A stretch of DNA of 41,405 nt from JAAUUJ01 sp964392245 (GTDB lineage: Bacteria; Cyanobacteriota; Cyanobacteriia; Thermostichales; Thermostichaceae), in NCBI GenBank assembly GCA_964392245.1, contig CAYMOX010000045.1, positions 1 through 41,405 of the forward strand, given 5' to 3'. Of this stretch, positions 24,255 to 33,343 are shown piece after piece. Position numbers and translations under genes: made by a program. The notes under the pieces were generated by a model that was given only the letters and a program-made list of their open reading frames with translations, was not told the DNA's origin and searched no databases. Position 1 is the stretch's first letter; each line of letters begins with the position of its first letter.

Positions 24255-25463
24255 TCATTCACGGCAAAGATCCCCAATCTGACTGCGGCAGGTAGCCAGT
24301 TCCTCTGGAGTAAGATCTTGCCATTCCACATCCCGTCGCATCACCACTCCATTGGCACCCGCTAGGAATCGGGGAAGCTCCCCCTGTTCGATCAGTTCCA
24401 GGGTCTGCATGTTGTAGGTGGTGTAAAAGGTATTGGCCTCGTTGAAATCCACATCCACCAGCGTCAGGGTTTTGCGAGGGGCCAGAGGGGTGTTGATCAG
24501 GGGCCGGGGACCGCTACCCAAAATGCCACAGTGGAGTAACTGCAGTTGACCTTTGTGGGCGGGATAGTAGGCATGGTGGTGGCCGCTGATGTAGGTGTGC
24601 ACGCGGTAGCGTTCCAGCAGGGCTCGTTTCTCCTCAGCATTCTCCAAAATTTCCCCCAGTTCATTTCGGCCTGTCGCAACCCCGTAGAGAGGCAGGTGCC
24701 CGATCACAATTCTCAGGGGGGCTGACTGAGCCTTATCACTGCTTAGGCTTGCCTCTGCCCAGGCCAGTTGCTCCGGTGGGATCCAGTTAGAGGAGGCATC
24801 CCAGACCAGGAAAAAGATCCCTGCATGTTCAAATGTGTAGTAGAAGGGAAACCCCGCCCGATCAATGAACTGTAGTCCAGGCTCATGGGCAGGATCATTC
24901 CAGTAATTGGCCGTTTCGTCCCTTTCCTTCTGGAAGAGGAACGTCCCTTTCACAGAGCGGTAGCTGGAGGCATCATGATTGCCGACCGTAAATCCATAGG
25001 GCAAACCTGCCTCCCGTAGCGGGGCAGCAAAGTGTTCATCAAATGCCACCCACATGGCCTTGAGCCGTTCTACACTCAGGCGCGGATCCTGTCCGGCCAC
25101 CATATCGCCTGCTCCGATAACAATATCCGGTTGCCAGTAGGGAATCAGTTGAATGGCCCGATCCACCTCCAGGTCGTAGTCCACGGATCCATAGGAAGCA
25201 TTCAGGTCGCTGGTCACCATGAGCCGGACATCGCGGCGGGGAGGAATGTAAAGCTCCCTGGGCAGACCTGGCACTGAGACGGTTGTGGGTGTACTAGCAG
25301 GTTGCGGGGTTGCCGACGGAGCTGCGGGTGAAGATCCTGAGGGAGAACGGCTAGCAAGGGTCTCCGATTGAGGTTGCGGACGGTAATGCCAGGCCAGAGC
25401 GACCCCCGCCATTCCACCGCCCAGCACAGCCGATCCTGCTATTAAGAAATTCCGTCGCCGCAT
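24255..25463 (-). CDS. Tat-exported calcineurin-like metallophosphoesterase
   Basis: A 402-residue secreted phosphoesterase. The N-terminus MRRRNFLIAGSAVLGGGMAG is a twin-arginine signal (RRNFL then a hydrophobic stretch), followed by a Ser/Pro/Thr-rich linker (about 30-66), so it probably acts in the periplasm or is membrane-tethered. Metallophosphoesterase motifs in order: VTSDLN (Asp86; the usual DxH reads DxN here), GAGD (119-120), GNHD (161-164), IGHLP (His256) and SGHHH (295-297). Substitution of the first-motif His by Asn may alter one metal site. Substrate is unknown; the family includes acid phosphatases and nucleotide phosphodiesterases. It is probably monocistronic; the gene ends next to a decayed reductase fragment. 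Confidence 0.85.
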   Translation of the reverse strand: MRRRNFLIAGSAVLGGGMAGVALAWHYRPQPQSETLASRSPSGSSPAAPSATPQPASTPTTVSVPGLPRELYIPPRRDVRLMVTSDLNASYGSVDYDLEVDRAIQLIPYWQPDIVIGAGDMVAGQDPRLSVERLKAMWVAFDEHFAAPLREAGLPYGFTVGNHDASSYRSVKGTFLFQKERDETANYWNDPAHEPGLQFIDRAGFPFYYTFEHAGIFFLVWDASSNWIPPEQLAWAEASLSSDKAQSAPLRIVIGHLPLYGVATGRNELGEILENAEEKRALLERYRVHTYISGHHHAYYPAHKGQLQLLHCGILGSGPRPLINTPLAPRKTLTLVDVDFNEANTFYTTYNMQTLELIEQGELPRFLAGANGVVMRRDVEWQDLTPEELATCRSQIGDLCRE

Positions 25464-25523
25464 AGATCATTCCCATCACCAGGGCTATTGTAGGAAGTTC
25501 ACATCCAATTCGGCCATTATCGA

Positions 25524-27302
25524 TTACTCCATATCCTGCTGTTTGAGCATTGCTATCAACTTATACTTGCGACCATGAGTTGTCATCAGCTGAGTTCGGT
25601 AAGCTGACCACTCTGATCGCCGATCTGCTACAAGATAGGCAGCCCGTACCTTCTTCAGCCAATCCAGAGCATTGTCATAGTTTTTGGCTTTCCCAGCATC
25701 CATAATCAACTCAGCGCGGCGGCAAGCATTTTCAATCACCCAAGCCGGATGGTGGCTAAGGGCAGCATCCATGACTCGACCAATCAGAGCTGAGTGATAG
25801 GAGTGCAGGTCAGTAACTACGGCAATGGCATCATTTATACATCCTTCCTGCAGAAAAATATCAACTTTTGCCTGCTCTATGCCCCAGATTTGACTGGTAC
25901 GGAGGAAATTCAACAGATCATCCTTTAGACTGAGCCACTGTTCCCCGGCCAGATCTTCAGCCTTCTGGTAATCTTCCAAGGAGGGTCTGGCTTTGAACGC
26001 AACGATTCTGGCAGAGAGTGCAGCCTGGCAATCACCGATTCCTTCTGCCAGATCACTGGTCCAAATGGCGAGGTTATAGTAGCCGTTGCCAGGCAGGGTG
26101 AGCCCAGTTTGGGCAATTTGCAGAGCTTGCTCCACTGCACCTTGCTGCCGCAGCACCTGAGTGAGGGCAAAGGCATCCTCCATAGTGGTCATGTGAGTTT
26201 GAGCTGCCTGCAGGGCTTCCTCGATCCGACCCAGGCGACCCAACATGGTCAGATAGAGTTGGGTCTGTCCCTCCGCCTCGGCCAGATACAGGTATTCCTG
26301 GTAGCGTTCCTGTCGATCAAGGATTTTCAGTCGGATCAGGGCTAAATCATCCGCGTAGTTGGGAGCTTCGCGATCCCAGGCGCCCAACTCAGTCATCGTG
26401 CCCTGCAGAACCTGCTGTAGGGGCACGTAGTCCCAGCCCTGACGCAATGCTTCCAGGCTCATGGCAAAATCAGCTCCCTCCCACAGATCTTGCCAGCCCT
26501 CCACATTGGATTCCAGGTTAGCGGTCTCCTCTGGTGTGAGATCAGTGCTGAGAATTGCCTCAGTCAAGGCCTTATTCAAGGCATCGACAACCTCATGATT
26601 CTCAACACCGTAATCTTCTACGTCCTCCCAATTTGCGATACAGGCATCCGTCACAGATGCCAGAATCACCAGAGCACTCGAGCCATCCCCTTGCTCCGTG
26701 AATTCCTGGGCCTTCTGAATCACCTCCAGCAAGTTATCTGTAACGGGTTCCTCCTCTCCTCCGTATTCGAAGTAGTCGATAGCATTCTGTAAAATCTGAA
26801 GGACTTCCTGGCGGAAGGGAACCGGATCCACTGGGGTACGGCGCATAGGTGGGTTGGGGTGGGGTCGAGCAGATGGAGTCGTAATCAGCCTGACGTAGCG
26901 ATCGATGGCCTCAATCAGTTCGGGCTGCTTTGCCACCAGGGCCTGCACCAACCCTTGGATTTGTTGCAGGTTTAGACCATTGAGCAGTTGCTCCAGCGTG
27001 GGACATTCCTCAATGGTTTCCGGTTGATGCAGACAGGTCAATAACGTAGCCACAATGTGCTTACACCACCCCTCAAAGCTATAGGGACAGCTGCAGTGGG
27101 CGGAGGTCAATCCACCGCTGTCGAAGCCCAGAGTAACTTGATAGGGTTTAGCCACACTGCCTTCAACAAAAGCCTGAATGACATGGTCCCGTTGAATCAG
27201 ATCGACCACTGATCCCCTCCGGTAGTATGCCTCACCTTTCGCCAAGGATTCAGCTGTGGCGTTACGACGAATCGTTGCTTCATTAAGGGCTGGAATGGAC
27301 AT
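25524..27302 (-). CDS. SWIM zinc-finger protein
   Basis: A 592-residue protein with an N-terminal SWIM zinc finger: Cys70-x-Cys72 and Cys80-x-His82 within AHCSCPYSFEGWCKHIVATLL, the canonical CxC...CxH pattern. SWIM fingers bind nucleic acids or proteins and in bacteria often accompany SNF2 ATPases. The rest (about 150-590) is long helical repeat-like sequence (EYLYLAEAEGQTQLYLTMLGRL, ALQAAQTHMTTMEDAFALTQVL, ALQIAQTGLTLPGN) resembling TPR-type solenoids. No SNF2 partner is adjacent. AGGAGG at 27308-27313 lies 5 bases before the ATG, one of the strongest ribosome binding sites in the window. Function is unknown; I regard it as a scaffold or nucleic-acid-associated protein. Confidence 0.85.
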   Translation of the reverse strand: MSIPALNEATIRRNATAESLAKGEAYYRRGSVVDLIQRDHVIQAFVEGSVAKPYQVTLGFDSGGLTSAHCSCPYSFEGWCKHIVATLLTCLHQPETIEECPTLEQLLNGLNLQQIQGLVQALVAKQPELIEAIDRYVRLITTPSARPHPNPPMRRTPVDPVPFRQEVLQILQNAIDYFEYGGEEEPVTDNLLEVIQKAQEFTEQGDGSSALVILASVTDACIANWEDVEDYGVENHEVVDALNKALTEAILSTDLTPEETANLESNVEGWQDLWEGADFAMSLEALRQGWDYVPLQQVLQGTMTELGAWDREAPNYADDLALIRLKILDRQERYQEYLYLAEAEGQTQLYLTMLGRLGRIEEALQAAQTHMTTMEDAFALTQVLRQQGAVEQALQIAQTGLTLPGNGYYNLAIWTSDLAEGIGDCQAALSARIVAFKARPSLEDYQKAEDLAGEQWLSLKDDLLNFLRTSQIWGIEQAKVDIFLQEGCINDAIAVVTDLHSYHSALIGRVMDAALSHHPAWVIENACRRAELIMDAGKAKNYDNALDWLKKVRAAYLVADRRSEWSAYRTQLMTTHGRKYKLIAMLKQQDME

Positions 27303-27417
27303 GAGAACCTCCTAGTGCGGTGCTTCCAAACTTTTTTTAGCGATGTCTAACGGAATGGTAAGCTGTCCGACCAAATAGAGAAAAAATGCGTGTCGAACTT
27401 GCTTTTTTGGTAAGGAT

Positions 27418-27597
27418 TCAGATCGAGGAAGTCGGATCGACAGCTGCCCCGATCAACCAGGGAGGCGCAGCATCAAAGAGTGTATGTAAAATAGAGAACG
27501 TGATAGCCCGTAGAGTTTGAATCCGATAAGGATTGCCATACTTCAGGAGCCGATGCAGAGGATGCAGAGCACGACCAGGCACGCAGAATTGCTCCAT
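27418..27597 (-). pseudogene. N-terminal scrap of an ABC exporter
   Basis: Within an otherwise gene-free 422-base stretch (27303-27724) a 59-residue minus-strand frame starts at ATG 27597. It contains HPLHRLLKYGNPYRIQTLRA followed by LHTLFDAAPPWLIGAAVD, then PTSSI and TGA at 27418-27420. This is the opening of MsbA/HlyB-type ABC exporters, which have RLLxYxxPYR before the first membrane helix and LFDLAPPxLIGAAVDVV after it. Everything past AAVD is missing, so the gene was cut off about 10% into its length. Beyond it toward 27303 nothing homologous was seen. The remainder, 27598-27724, shows no gene. Confidence 0.7.
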
Positions 27598-27724
27598 CTA
27601 AGTCCATTACAAACCATTGCAGTCAGATCGATTTAAAAATTGTAGGTGATCCAATCTTCAAATTGGGGTGCCTTCCGGATCTCTTTGGGTGCAATCGGGA
27701 GCAGGATCGATGGTTGCCTGGGGC

Positions 27725-28756
27725 TTACCTTTTGATTTTCCAGCGAGCCAGATAGAGAAAGAACGGCGCTCCCACCAGTGCTGTCATTATCCCTACGGGT
27801 AACTCCTGGGGACGGATCACCAGCCGAGCTGCGATGTCAGAAACCAGTAACAGAATGGCTCCAGCCACAGCTGAGTAGGGCAGGATCCAGCGATAATCCA
27901 CCCCCACGAGAATGCGGACAATGTGCGGGATCACCAGACCCACAAACCCAATCGGCCCCGCTGCCGCCACTGCTGATCCCGCCAGCACCACCACGATCCC
28001 TGCGGCGGAAGTTTTGACCCAGAGCGTTTTTTGACCCAGACCCGTGGCCACTTCATCCCCCAAACTGAGAATCGTGATCTGCTTACTGAGCAACATCGCC
28101 GCCAGCATTCCCAGCACCCCATAGGGAAAAATTTGCCCCACCAATTCCAGATCTCGACCCGCCACCGATCCCGCCAACCAAAACCGGATCTCCTCCAGGG
28201 TGCGTTGACTGAGCAGCAGCAGGGCTGTGGTTAGGGAAGACAAAAAGGCCGTCAGGGCTGCGCCTGCAATGGTGAGATTGAGGGGCGTTAATCCACTTCG
28301 ACCCAGGGATCCCAACCCATAAACAGCTACCGCGGCCAATCCTGCTCCAGCAAAGGCAGACCAGGTGTACACTGACGCTGATGCCGATCCCAGGAAAAAT
28401 ACGGTGCCCACCACCGCCAGTGCGGCTCCGGCATTGATCCCCAGGATGCCTGGATCGGCCAGGGGATTGCGGGTGAGTCCCTGCATGATCGCTCCAGCAA
28501 CTCCCAACCCTGCTCCCACCAGTAAGGCCACCAGAGATCGGGGCAGGCGCACGGTACGGATGATTAGGTGCTCTGTGGAGTTGTTGAAGGAAAACAGGGC
28601 CTGCCACACGGATGAGAGAGAGATGTCTGCTGCCCCCAAGGCCAAACTTGCCATCAGGCTAAGCGCCAGGATCCCTGCCAGAAGCAGTAGGCCGAATCCC
28701 AGATAGGATTGACGGGGTAAAAATGAATAGGAGGATGAAGTTAAATCCTGTCTCAT
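27725..28756 (-). CDS. FecCD-family iron-siderophore ABC transporter permease
   Basis: A 343-residue polytopic membrane protein of the FecCD/BtuC type, with about ten hydrophobic segments. Family words include VRLPRSLVALLVGAGLGVAG, GLTRNPLADPGILGINAGAA, PIGFVGLVIPHIVRILVG and a C-terminal PQELPVGIMTALVGAPFFLYL that contains the coupling region to the ATPase. It forms the inner-membrane channel through which a siderophore-iron complex enters the cytoplasm, probably as a homodimer, since no second permease is present. Its ATG overlaps the ATPase stop by 4 bases (ATGA), indicating coupled translation. The cognate binding protein gene is across the divergent promoter region. Confidence 0.93.
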   Translation of the reverse strand: MRQDLTSSSYSFLPRQSYLGFGLLLLAGILALSLMASLALGAADISLSSVWQALFSFNNSTEHLIIRTVRLPRSLVALLVGAGLGVAGAIMQGLTRNPLADPGILGINAGAALAVVGTVFFLGSASASVYTWSAFAGAGLAAVAVYGLGSLGRSGLTPLNLTIAGAALTAFLSSLTTALLLLSQRTLEEIRFWLAGSVAGRDLELVGQIFPYGVLGMLAAMLLSKQITILSLGDEVATGLGQKTLWVKTSAAGIVVVLAGSAVAAAGPIGFVGLVIPHIVRILVGVDYRWILPYSAVAGAILLLVSDIAARLVIRPQELPVGIMTALVGAPFFLYLARWKIKR

Positions 28757-29565
28757 GGGAGCATCCTGGATCGTTCTTCCAGTCGGCGGCTAACAGGAAT
28801 GCACAGGGGGGTGCCCGACACAGGATCGGTGATGATGCGGCACTCCAGGCCAAACACTTGCTCTACGACCTCGGCTCTGATCACCTCCTGTGGCTGTCCT
28901 GCAGCGATCACCTGCCCCTCTCGAATGGCCACCAGATGATGAGCAAAACGACAGGCCTGATTCAGATCGTGGAGAACCATGATAATGGTCCGCTGTTGTT
29001 GCTGGTTCAGCTCCCAGAGAAGTTCGAGAACCTCCATTTGATGGGCCAGATCCAGAAACGTGGTGGGTTCATCCAGAAGCAGGATGGGGGTGTCCTGAGC
29101 GAGGGACATGGCAATCCAGGCGCGCTGTCGCTGCCCCCCCGACAACTGATCCACAGGCCGCTCCGCCAGATCAAGAAGATGAGTCAGGGTCAGGGCCTGA
29201 TAGGTCATCTGCTCATCCAGCAAAGACCATTGCTGCCACCAGCTTTGATGGGGGTAACGACCCTGAGCAACCAGATCCTTGACAGTTAATCCCTCAGGAG
29301 CGGCTGGGTTTTGCGGCAGGATCCCCATCTGACGGGCAATTTGACGCGTGGGAAGCGTGTGGATCGCCTGCCCATCCAGGATGACTGAGCCGTGCCTGGG
29401 CTTGAGGATGCGGGCCAGCCCTTTGAGAATGGTGGATTTACCACAGCCATTGGGACCCACCAGCACACTGATCTGGCCAGCGGGGAACTGCAGGTTCAGT
29501 CCTCTGACAATGGGCACCTTGTCGTAGGTGAGGGTGAGATCGGTGGTGTAAAGCCGTGGGGTCAT
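28753..29565 (-). CDS. FecE-type ABC transporter ATPase for siderophore-iron
   Basis: A 270-residue ABC ATPase of the FecE/FepC type. Walker A is GPNGCGKST, the Q-loop region is ILPQNPAAPEGLTV, the signature is LSGGQRQRAWIAMSLAQ, Walker B is ILLLDEPTTFLD and the switch His is in VLHDLNQACRFAHH. These are characteristic of iron-chelate importers (the HQMEVLELL segment following Walker B is typical). It powers the permease encoded next, overlapping by 4 bases. The gene starts at 29565, leaving 121 bases of shared upstream sequence with the divergent AraC-like regulator, a natural place for iron-dependent control, although I saw no convincing Fur box there. Confidence 0.93.
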   Translation of the reverse strand: MTPRLYTTDLTLTYDKVPIVRGLNLQFPAGQISVLVGPNGCGKSTILKGLARILKPRHGSVILDGQAIHTLPTRQIARQMGILPQNPAAPEGLTVKDLVAQGRYPHQSWWQQWSLLDEQMTYQALTLTHLLDLAERPVDQLSGGQRQRAWIAMSLAQDTPILLLDEPTTFLDLAHQMEVLELLWELNQQQQRTIIMVLHDLNQACRFAHHLVAIREGQVIAAGQPQEVIRAEVVEQVFGLECRIITDPVSGTPLCIPVSRRLEERSRMLP

Positions 29566-29686
29566 GGGTGAAACGGTATCGGTGCTTCCAGCATACTGGG
29601 GTCAGCTTCCTAGGTGATCCAGGCCGCCTCCAGGGAAAAATCGAGTATCCTTTAAGCTGGGTGCTGCAAATTGATGGCAATAACCT

Positions 29687-30673
29687 ATGTTAGTCCTCTC
29701 CTGGGAGCATTACCAGAGCCTGAGCCAGGACCAGGGAATCTTTGAGCGGCAAGTTGATCCTTGCGATCCTGAGGATCAAATCATTGCCTACTTGCCAGAC
29801 TTAGCTACAGGGTGCAAACGTGATATTTTCTTGCGTAATGGCATTCAACTAACATTGCATGACTATGTATTCCAGCAGGATCATCTGCTTCTCTCGTTGC
29901 CTCCTTGCCTAGATTATTTGGAGATCGTGTTTAACCTGTCTTCAACCTACTGGCTGGGAAATGACATAGAAATTACTGCAGGCAGACATTATTGGGCCAA
30001 TCCTTCCACTCATCAGATCAGGGAGAAAGCAGGAGAGCATAAAGTTGCCGTAGATCTTCATCTTCCATTAGATAGTCTTCCTGATCTTTTCGGGGATCAA
30101 ATAGAAGATGTTTATCTGGAATCAAGGGGAACGACATCTGGCAATTTAAGCACAAAAGAAACTCCTCAACCAATACAGAAAATCACTCGAGCTATGCTAG
30201 CAACTTTACGGCAGATCCTGAATTGCCCCTACCAGGGAGTCGTCAAGAAATTGTACTTAGAAAGTAAGTCTTTAGAGCTTCTAGCCTTGCTTTTGGAAGA
30301 GAAAGCTCAGAAGAATCATGATTCCCAACCCAGAGTCTACTTGTCTGCAGGTGACGTTGAGCGAATTCACCATGCCAGTAGCATTCTGCAGCAGCAAATC
30401 CCTGATCCCCCCTCACTGCTAGAACTCTCTCGGCAGGTGGGATTAAATGACTGCACCCTCAAACGTGGATTTCAAATGGTCTTCGGCACTACGGTGTTTG
30501 GGTATCTGCATCAATTGCGCATGGATCAGGCTGCACAACTACTGAAGCAACAGGAATTAACGATTTCCAGGGTTGCGGCCTCAGTGGGATATGCCAGTCC
30601 TACCTCCTTCTCCATGGCCTTTCGCAAACACTGTGGGCTTAGCCCCAAGCAATATCAACTCCAGTACCGCTGA
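29687..30673 (+). CDS. AraC-family regulator, PchR-like
   Basis: A 328-residue regulator with a C-terminal AraC double helix-turn-helix (about 225-328): PPSLLELSRQVGLNDCTLKRGFQMVFGTTVFGYL, then ISRVAASVGYASPTSFSMAFRKHCGLSPKQYQ. The N-terminal 200 residues would bind effector and resemble PchR-type regulators, which activate ferric-siderophore receptor genes when the loaded siderophore is sensed. Its position at the head of the receptor-binding protein cluster and divergent from the ATPase-permease pair fits that role. The N-terminal half is visibly more AT-rich than neighbouring core genes, suggesting separate ancestry. The gene begins at ATG 29687 and ends 135 bases before the receptor gene. 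Confidence 0.88.
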   Translation: MLVLSWEHYQSLSQDQGIFERQVDPCDPEDQIIAYLPDLATGCKRDIFLRNGIQLTLHDYVFQQDHLLLSLPPCLDYLEIVFNLSSTYWLGNDIEITAGRHYWANPSTHQIREKAGEHKVAVDLHLPLDSLPDLFGDQIEDVYLESRGTTSGNLSTKETPQPIQKITRAMLATLRQILNCPYQGVVKKLYLESKSLELLALLLEEKAQKNHDSQPRVYLSAGDVERIHHASSILQQQIPDPPSLLELSRQVGLNDCTLKRGFQMVFGTTVFGYLHQLRMDQAAQLLKQQELTISRVAASVGYASPTSFSMAFRKHCGLSPKQYQLQYR

Positions 30674-30756
30674 GATTTTTTCCGGATCAAAGAGAAAAAC
30701 CTCCCGCTGCAAGAGGATTCCCCCTCCGGATCAACTACTCTGTTATCCACTGAACC

Positions 30757-30771
30757 TGAGACTAGTTCTCA
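30757..30771. promoter_or_regulatory. Candidate Fur box upstream of the TonB-dependent receptor
   Basis: TGAGACTAGTTCTCA matches the 7-1-7 form of the Fur consensus (TGATAATnATTATCA) at 10 of 14 positions, with perfect outer arms TGAGA/TCTCA. It lies 37 bases before the receptor ATG, in the expected promoter zone, so iron-replete Fur would block the receptor operon. Confidence 0.5.
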
Positions 30772-30808
30772 TTAGGGGATGTGTAGTGATGAGGATGAGG
30801 AGTTGTAG

Positions 30809-33343
30809 ATGAAGTGGCAGGGTTGGGGATTCGCTGGCATCCTCTGGTTGAGCACCATGAGCGTAAGCTGGGCAAGTCCCATATCGGCATGGATCGCACA
30901 GGTGAGTCCAGCCCAGATCAGTGGGGTCGCGGCGGAAAGGACACCTCAGGGTCCACAGGTGCGGATCAGAACGGTTGGGGAGGGCGATGTAAACGTTTTC
31001 ACCTCGGGATCGGGACAGGTGCTGGTTATTGATCTTGTCAATGCCCAACTGCAAAGGGGATCCTTGCGACAGGTGAATCCGATTCCAGAGATCCGATCGA
31101 TAAGCGTTGATCGTCGGACGGATTCCAGTGTACGGGTGACGATCCTGGGAAATGAAACGTTTCCTACACCAGACGTCCGCATTGAACGGGAAGCCATTGT
31201 GATCGGCTTGGGAGAAGGATTAACTTCCTCTACCACCGCTCAAGCTGTTGTGGAACCTACGCCTACCCCAGTACCCATTCCATCTCCCGCTCCAACAGCA
31301 ACTCCCGAATCAGCACTAGAGTTGGAAGAGATCCTGGTTACCGCACAACGGGATCGCTATCGAGCGCCTGCGGCCACTACCGGAACAGGTACAGAGACCC
31401 CGATTCTAGATATTCCCCTGTCGATTCAGGTCATTCCCGAAGCCGTGATCGAGGATCAGCAGGCACTGGATTTGCTGGACGTATTGCGCAACGCTCCTGG
31501 GATCATCCCTAGTGATTCACCCAGAGATATTTTCTCCGGCTTCACGGTTCGCGGCTTCAACACGGGAAATACCTTTCTCAGAAACGGGGTGCGAGACAAT
31601 GATGCGGGTAGAACCGGATTTGATCTGGGCAATGTGGAGCGAATTGAGGTGTTACGGGGGCCTGCCTCTGCGTTGTTTGGACAACTCTCTCCGGGTGGTG
31701 CCATCAACATCATCACCAAGAAACCCGTGTTTGCCCCCCTATTTGATCTTGAATTGACATACGGCAGCTTTAACACCTATCAGGCTGCTCTCGATCTATC
31801 TGATCTTGTTGGCAAAGATGGCAATGTTAGCTATCGCCTGAATGCTTCTCTTTTTGGGACCGACACTTTTATCGATGAAATTGATATTGATCGCTATCTA
31901 ATTGCTCCCGTGATTACCTGGAGGATCAATGAGAATACAGACTTTACGTTTGAGGCAGAATATCTCAACGCCCAATTTCCGAATGAACGGGGTCTACCTC
32001 TCGAGGGGACGATTGCATTCAATCCCAACGGGACTCTGCCCATCAGTCGCTACTTAGGAGAGCCAAGCTTTGATCGCAATGATCGCTTCACTCTGCGGTT
32101 GGGTTATGAGTTAGAGCATCGCTTTAATGAGAACTGGAGGCTCAATAATCTTTTCCGCTTTGTGTGGGAAGAGGATGTTCAGGATTCAGTCGCACCATTT
32201 GGTCTGGATGAAGATCTACGAACCCAACAGAGGGGAGCATTTGTTACCGGAGATGCTGGATATAGCTTTGCTCAAAACAATTATGAATTCTCTCTCTCCA
32301 CTGTGGGAACCTTTACTGCACTGGGAGCAGATCATGAACTGGTGTTAGGCGCTGATTTTGATCATCAGTTTGGCATCAGCCCTACATTCCTGTTCAGAGA
32401 AATAGGTCCGATTGACATATTTAATCCCGAATATAATCAGCCTCTGGGTCCGATTGTAGAGTCATTTGATCCTTCTAGTAGTACCGCCACCAGTGCAGGA
32501 ATCTATCTCCAGGATCGGATGATCTTTTCGGATCAGTTGAGCTTGTTAGTTGGGGGGCGGTTTGATTACGTCAACCAGGCCAGTGAAGATTTTCTCAGTG
32601 GATCCGGAACCAGTCAGAGCGATACAGCCTTTTCTCCTCGTGTGGGCCTAGTCTACAAACCCAGGGAAACCCTTTCTCTCTACGGTAGTTTTAGTCAATC
32701 CTTTGAACAGGTAACGGGTCGGAGTTTGGATGATGAGCCCTTTCAACCTCAGGAGGGGACTCAATATGAATTCGGTCTCAAAGCAGACTGGCTGGATCAA
32801 CGGCTCTCCACCACATTGGCATATTATGATCTGACGTTAGAAAATCTTCTGACTACTGATCTCAGGGATCCAAGTCTGAATTTCTCCACCCAGTCAGGTG
32901 AACAACGCAGCCAGGGGATCGAATTCAATACCGTTGGGGAAATTTTGCCGGGATGGGAAATAATTCTGGGTTATGCCTACACAGATGCCAGGATTGAGGA
33001 AGATAATGATTTTCCTGTGGGGAACCGTCTGATCAATGTGCCCGAACATGCTGCCAATCTATGGACAACTTATACTATCCCAGAAGGAAAGCTATCAGGG
33101 CTCGGGTTTGGATTAGGTCTGTTTTATGTAGGTGAAAGAGCTGGGGATCTGGAGAATAGTTTTACTTTGCCTGACTATCTTCGTACTGATGTGGCTTTTT
33201 ACTACAGTCGAGATCAGCTGCAGGCACAACTGAATATCCGCAATCTTTTTGATACCCGTTATTTCGAGGCAGCGGAGGGAGTGAATCGGATCTTTCCAGG
33301 GGCTCCCCTTGAGTTGCTGGGCACAATTCGCTGGGAGTTTTAA
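30809..33343 (+). CDS. TonB-dependent siderophore receptor with N-terminal AMIN domain
   Basis: An 844-residue outer-membrane receptor. A signal peptide covers residues 1-22. An AMIN domain follows (about 45-135; VRIRTVGEGDVNVFTSG and VLVIDLVNAQL), an addition typical of cyanobacterial siderophore receptors and thought to bind peptidoglycan or the cell wall. After a Pro/Thr linker (149-167) comes a TonB box-like EEILVTAQR (about 173-181). The plug domain (about 195-310) has VIEDQQALDLLDVLRNAPG and IEVLRGPASALFGQLSPGGAINIITKKP. The 22-strand barrel ends in the classical LLGTIRWEF, C-terminal aromatic Phe. GAGGAG lies 6 bases before the ATG. The gene overlaps the next (TAATG). The ligand is a siderophore-iron complex, type unknown. 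Confidence 0.95.
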   Translation: MKWQGWGFAGILWLSTMSVSWASPISAWIAQVSPAQISGVAAERTPQGPQVRIRTVGEGDVNVFTSGSGQVLVIDLVNAQLQRGSLRQVNPIPEIRSISVDRRTDSSVRVTILGNETFPTPDVRIEREAIVIGLGEGLTSSTTAQAVVEPTPTPVPIPSPAPTATPESALELEEILVTAQRDRYRAPAATTGTGTETPILDIPLSIQVIPEAVIEDQQALDLLDVLRNAPGIIPSDSPRDIFSGFTVRGFNTGNTFLRNGVRDNDAGRTGFDLGNVERIEVLRGPASALFGQLSPGGAINIITKKPVFAPLFDLELTYGSFNTYQAALDLSDLVGKDGNVSYRLNASLFGTDTFIDEIDIDRYLIAPVITWRINENTDFTFEAEYLNAQFPNERGLPLEGTIAFNPNGTLPISRYLGEPSFDRNDRFTLRLGYELEHRFNENWRLNNLFRFVWEEDVQDSVAPFGLDEDLRTQQRGAFVTGDAGYSFAQNNYEFSLSTVGTFTALGADHELVLGADFDHQFGISPTFLFREIGPIDIFNPEYNQPLGPIVESFDPSSSTATSAGIYLQDRMIFSDQLSLLVGGRFDYVNQASEDFLSGSGTSQSDTAFSPRVGLVYKPRETLSLYGSFSQSFEQVTGRSLDDEPFQPQEGTQYEFGLKADWLDQRLSTTLAYYDLTLENLLTTDLRDPSLNFSTQSGEQRSQGIEFNTVGEILPGWEIILGYAYTDARIEEDNDFPVGNRLINVPEHAANLWTTYTIPEGKLSGLGFGLGLFYVGERAGDLENSFTLPDYLRTDVAFYYSRDQLQAQLNIRNLFDTRYFEAAEGVNRIFPGAPLELLGTIRWEF

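Noticed and set aside
28083..28607. 174-codon minus-strand frame overlapping the permease
   Set aside because: Shifted frame inside the FecCD-type permease; Gly/Arg/Pro-rich shadow without motifs.
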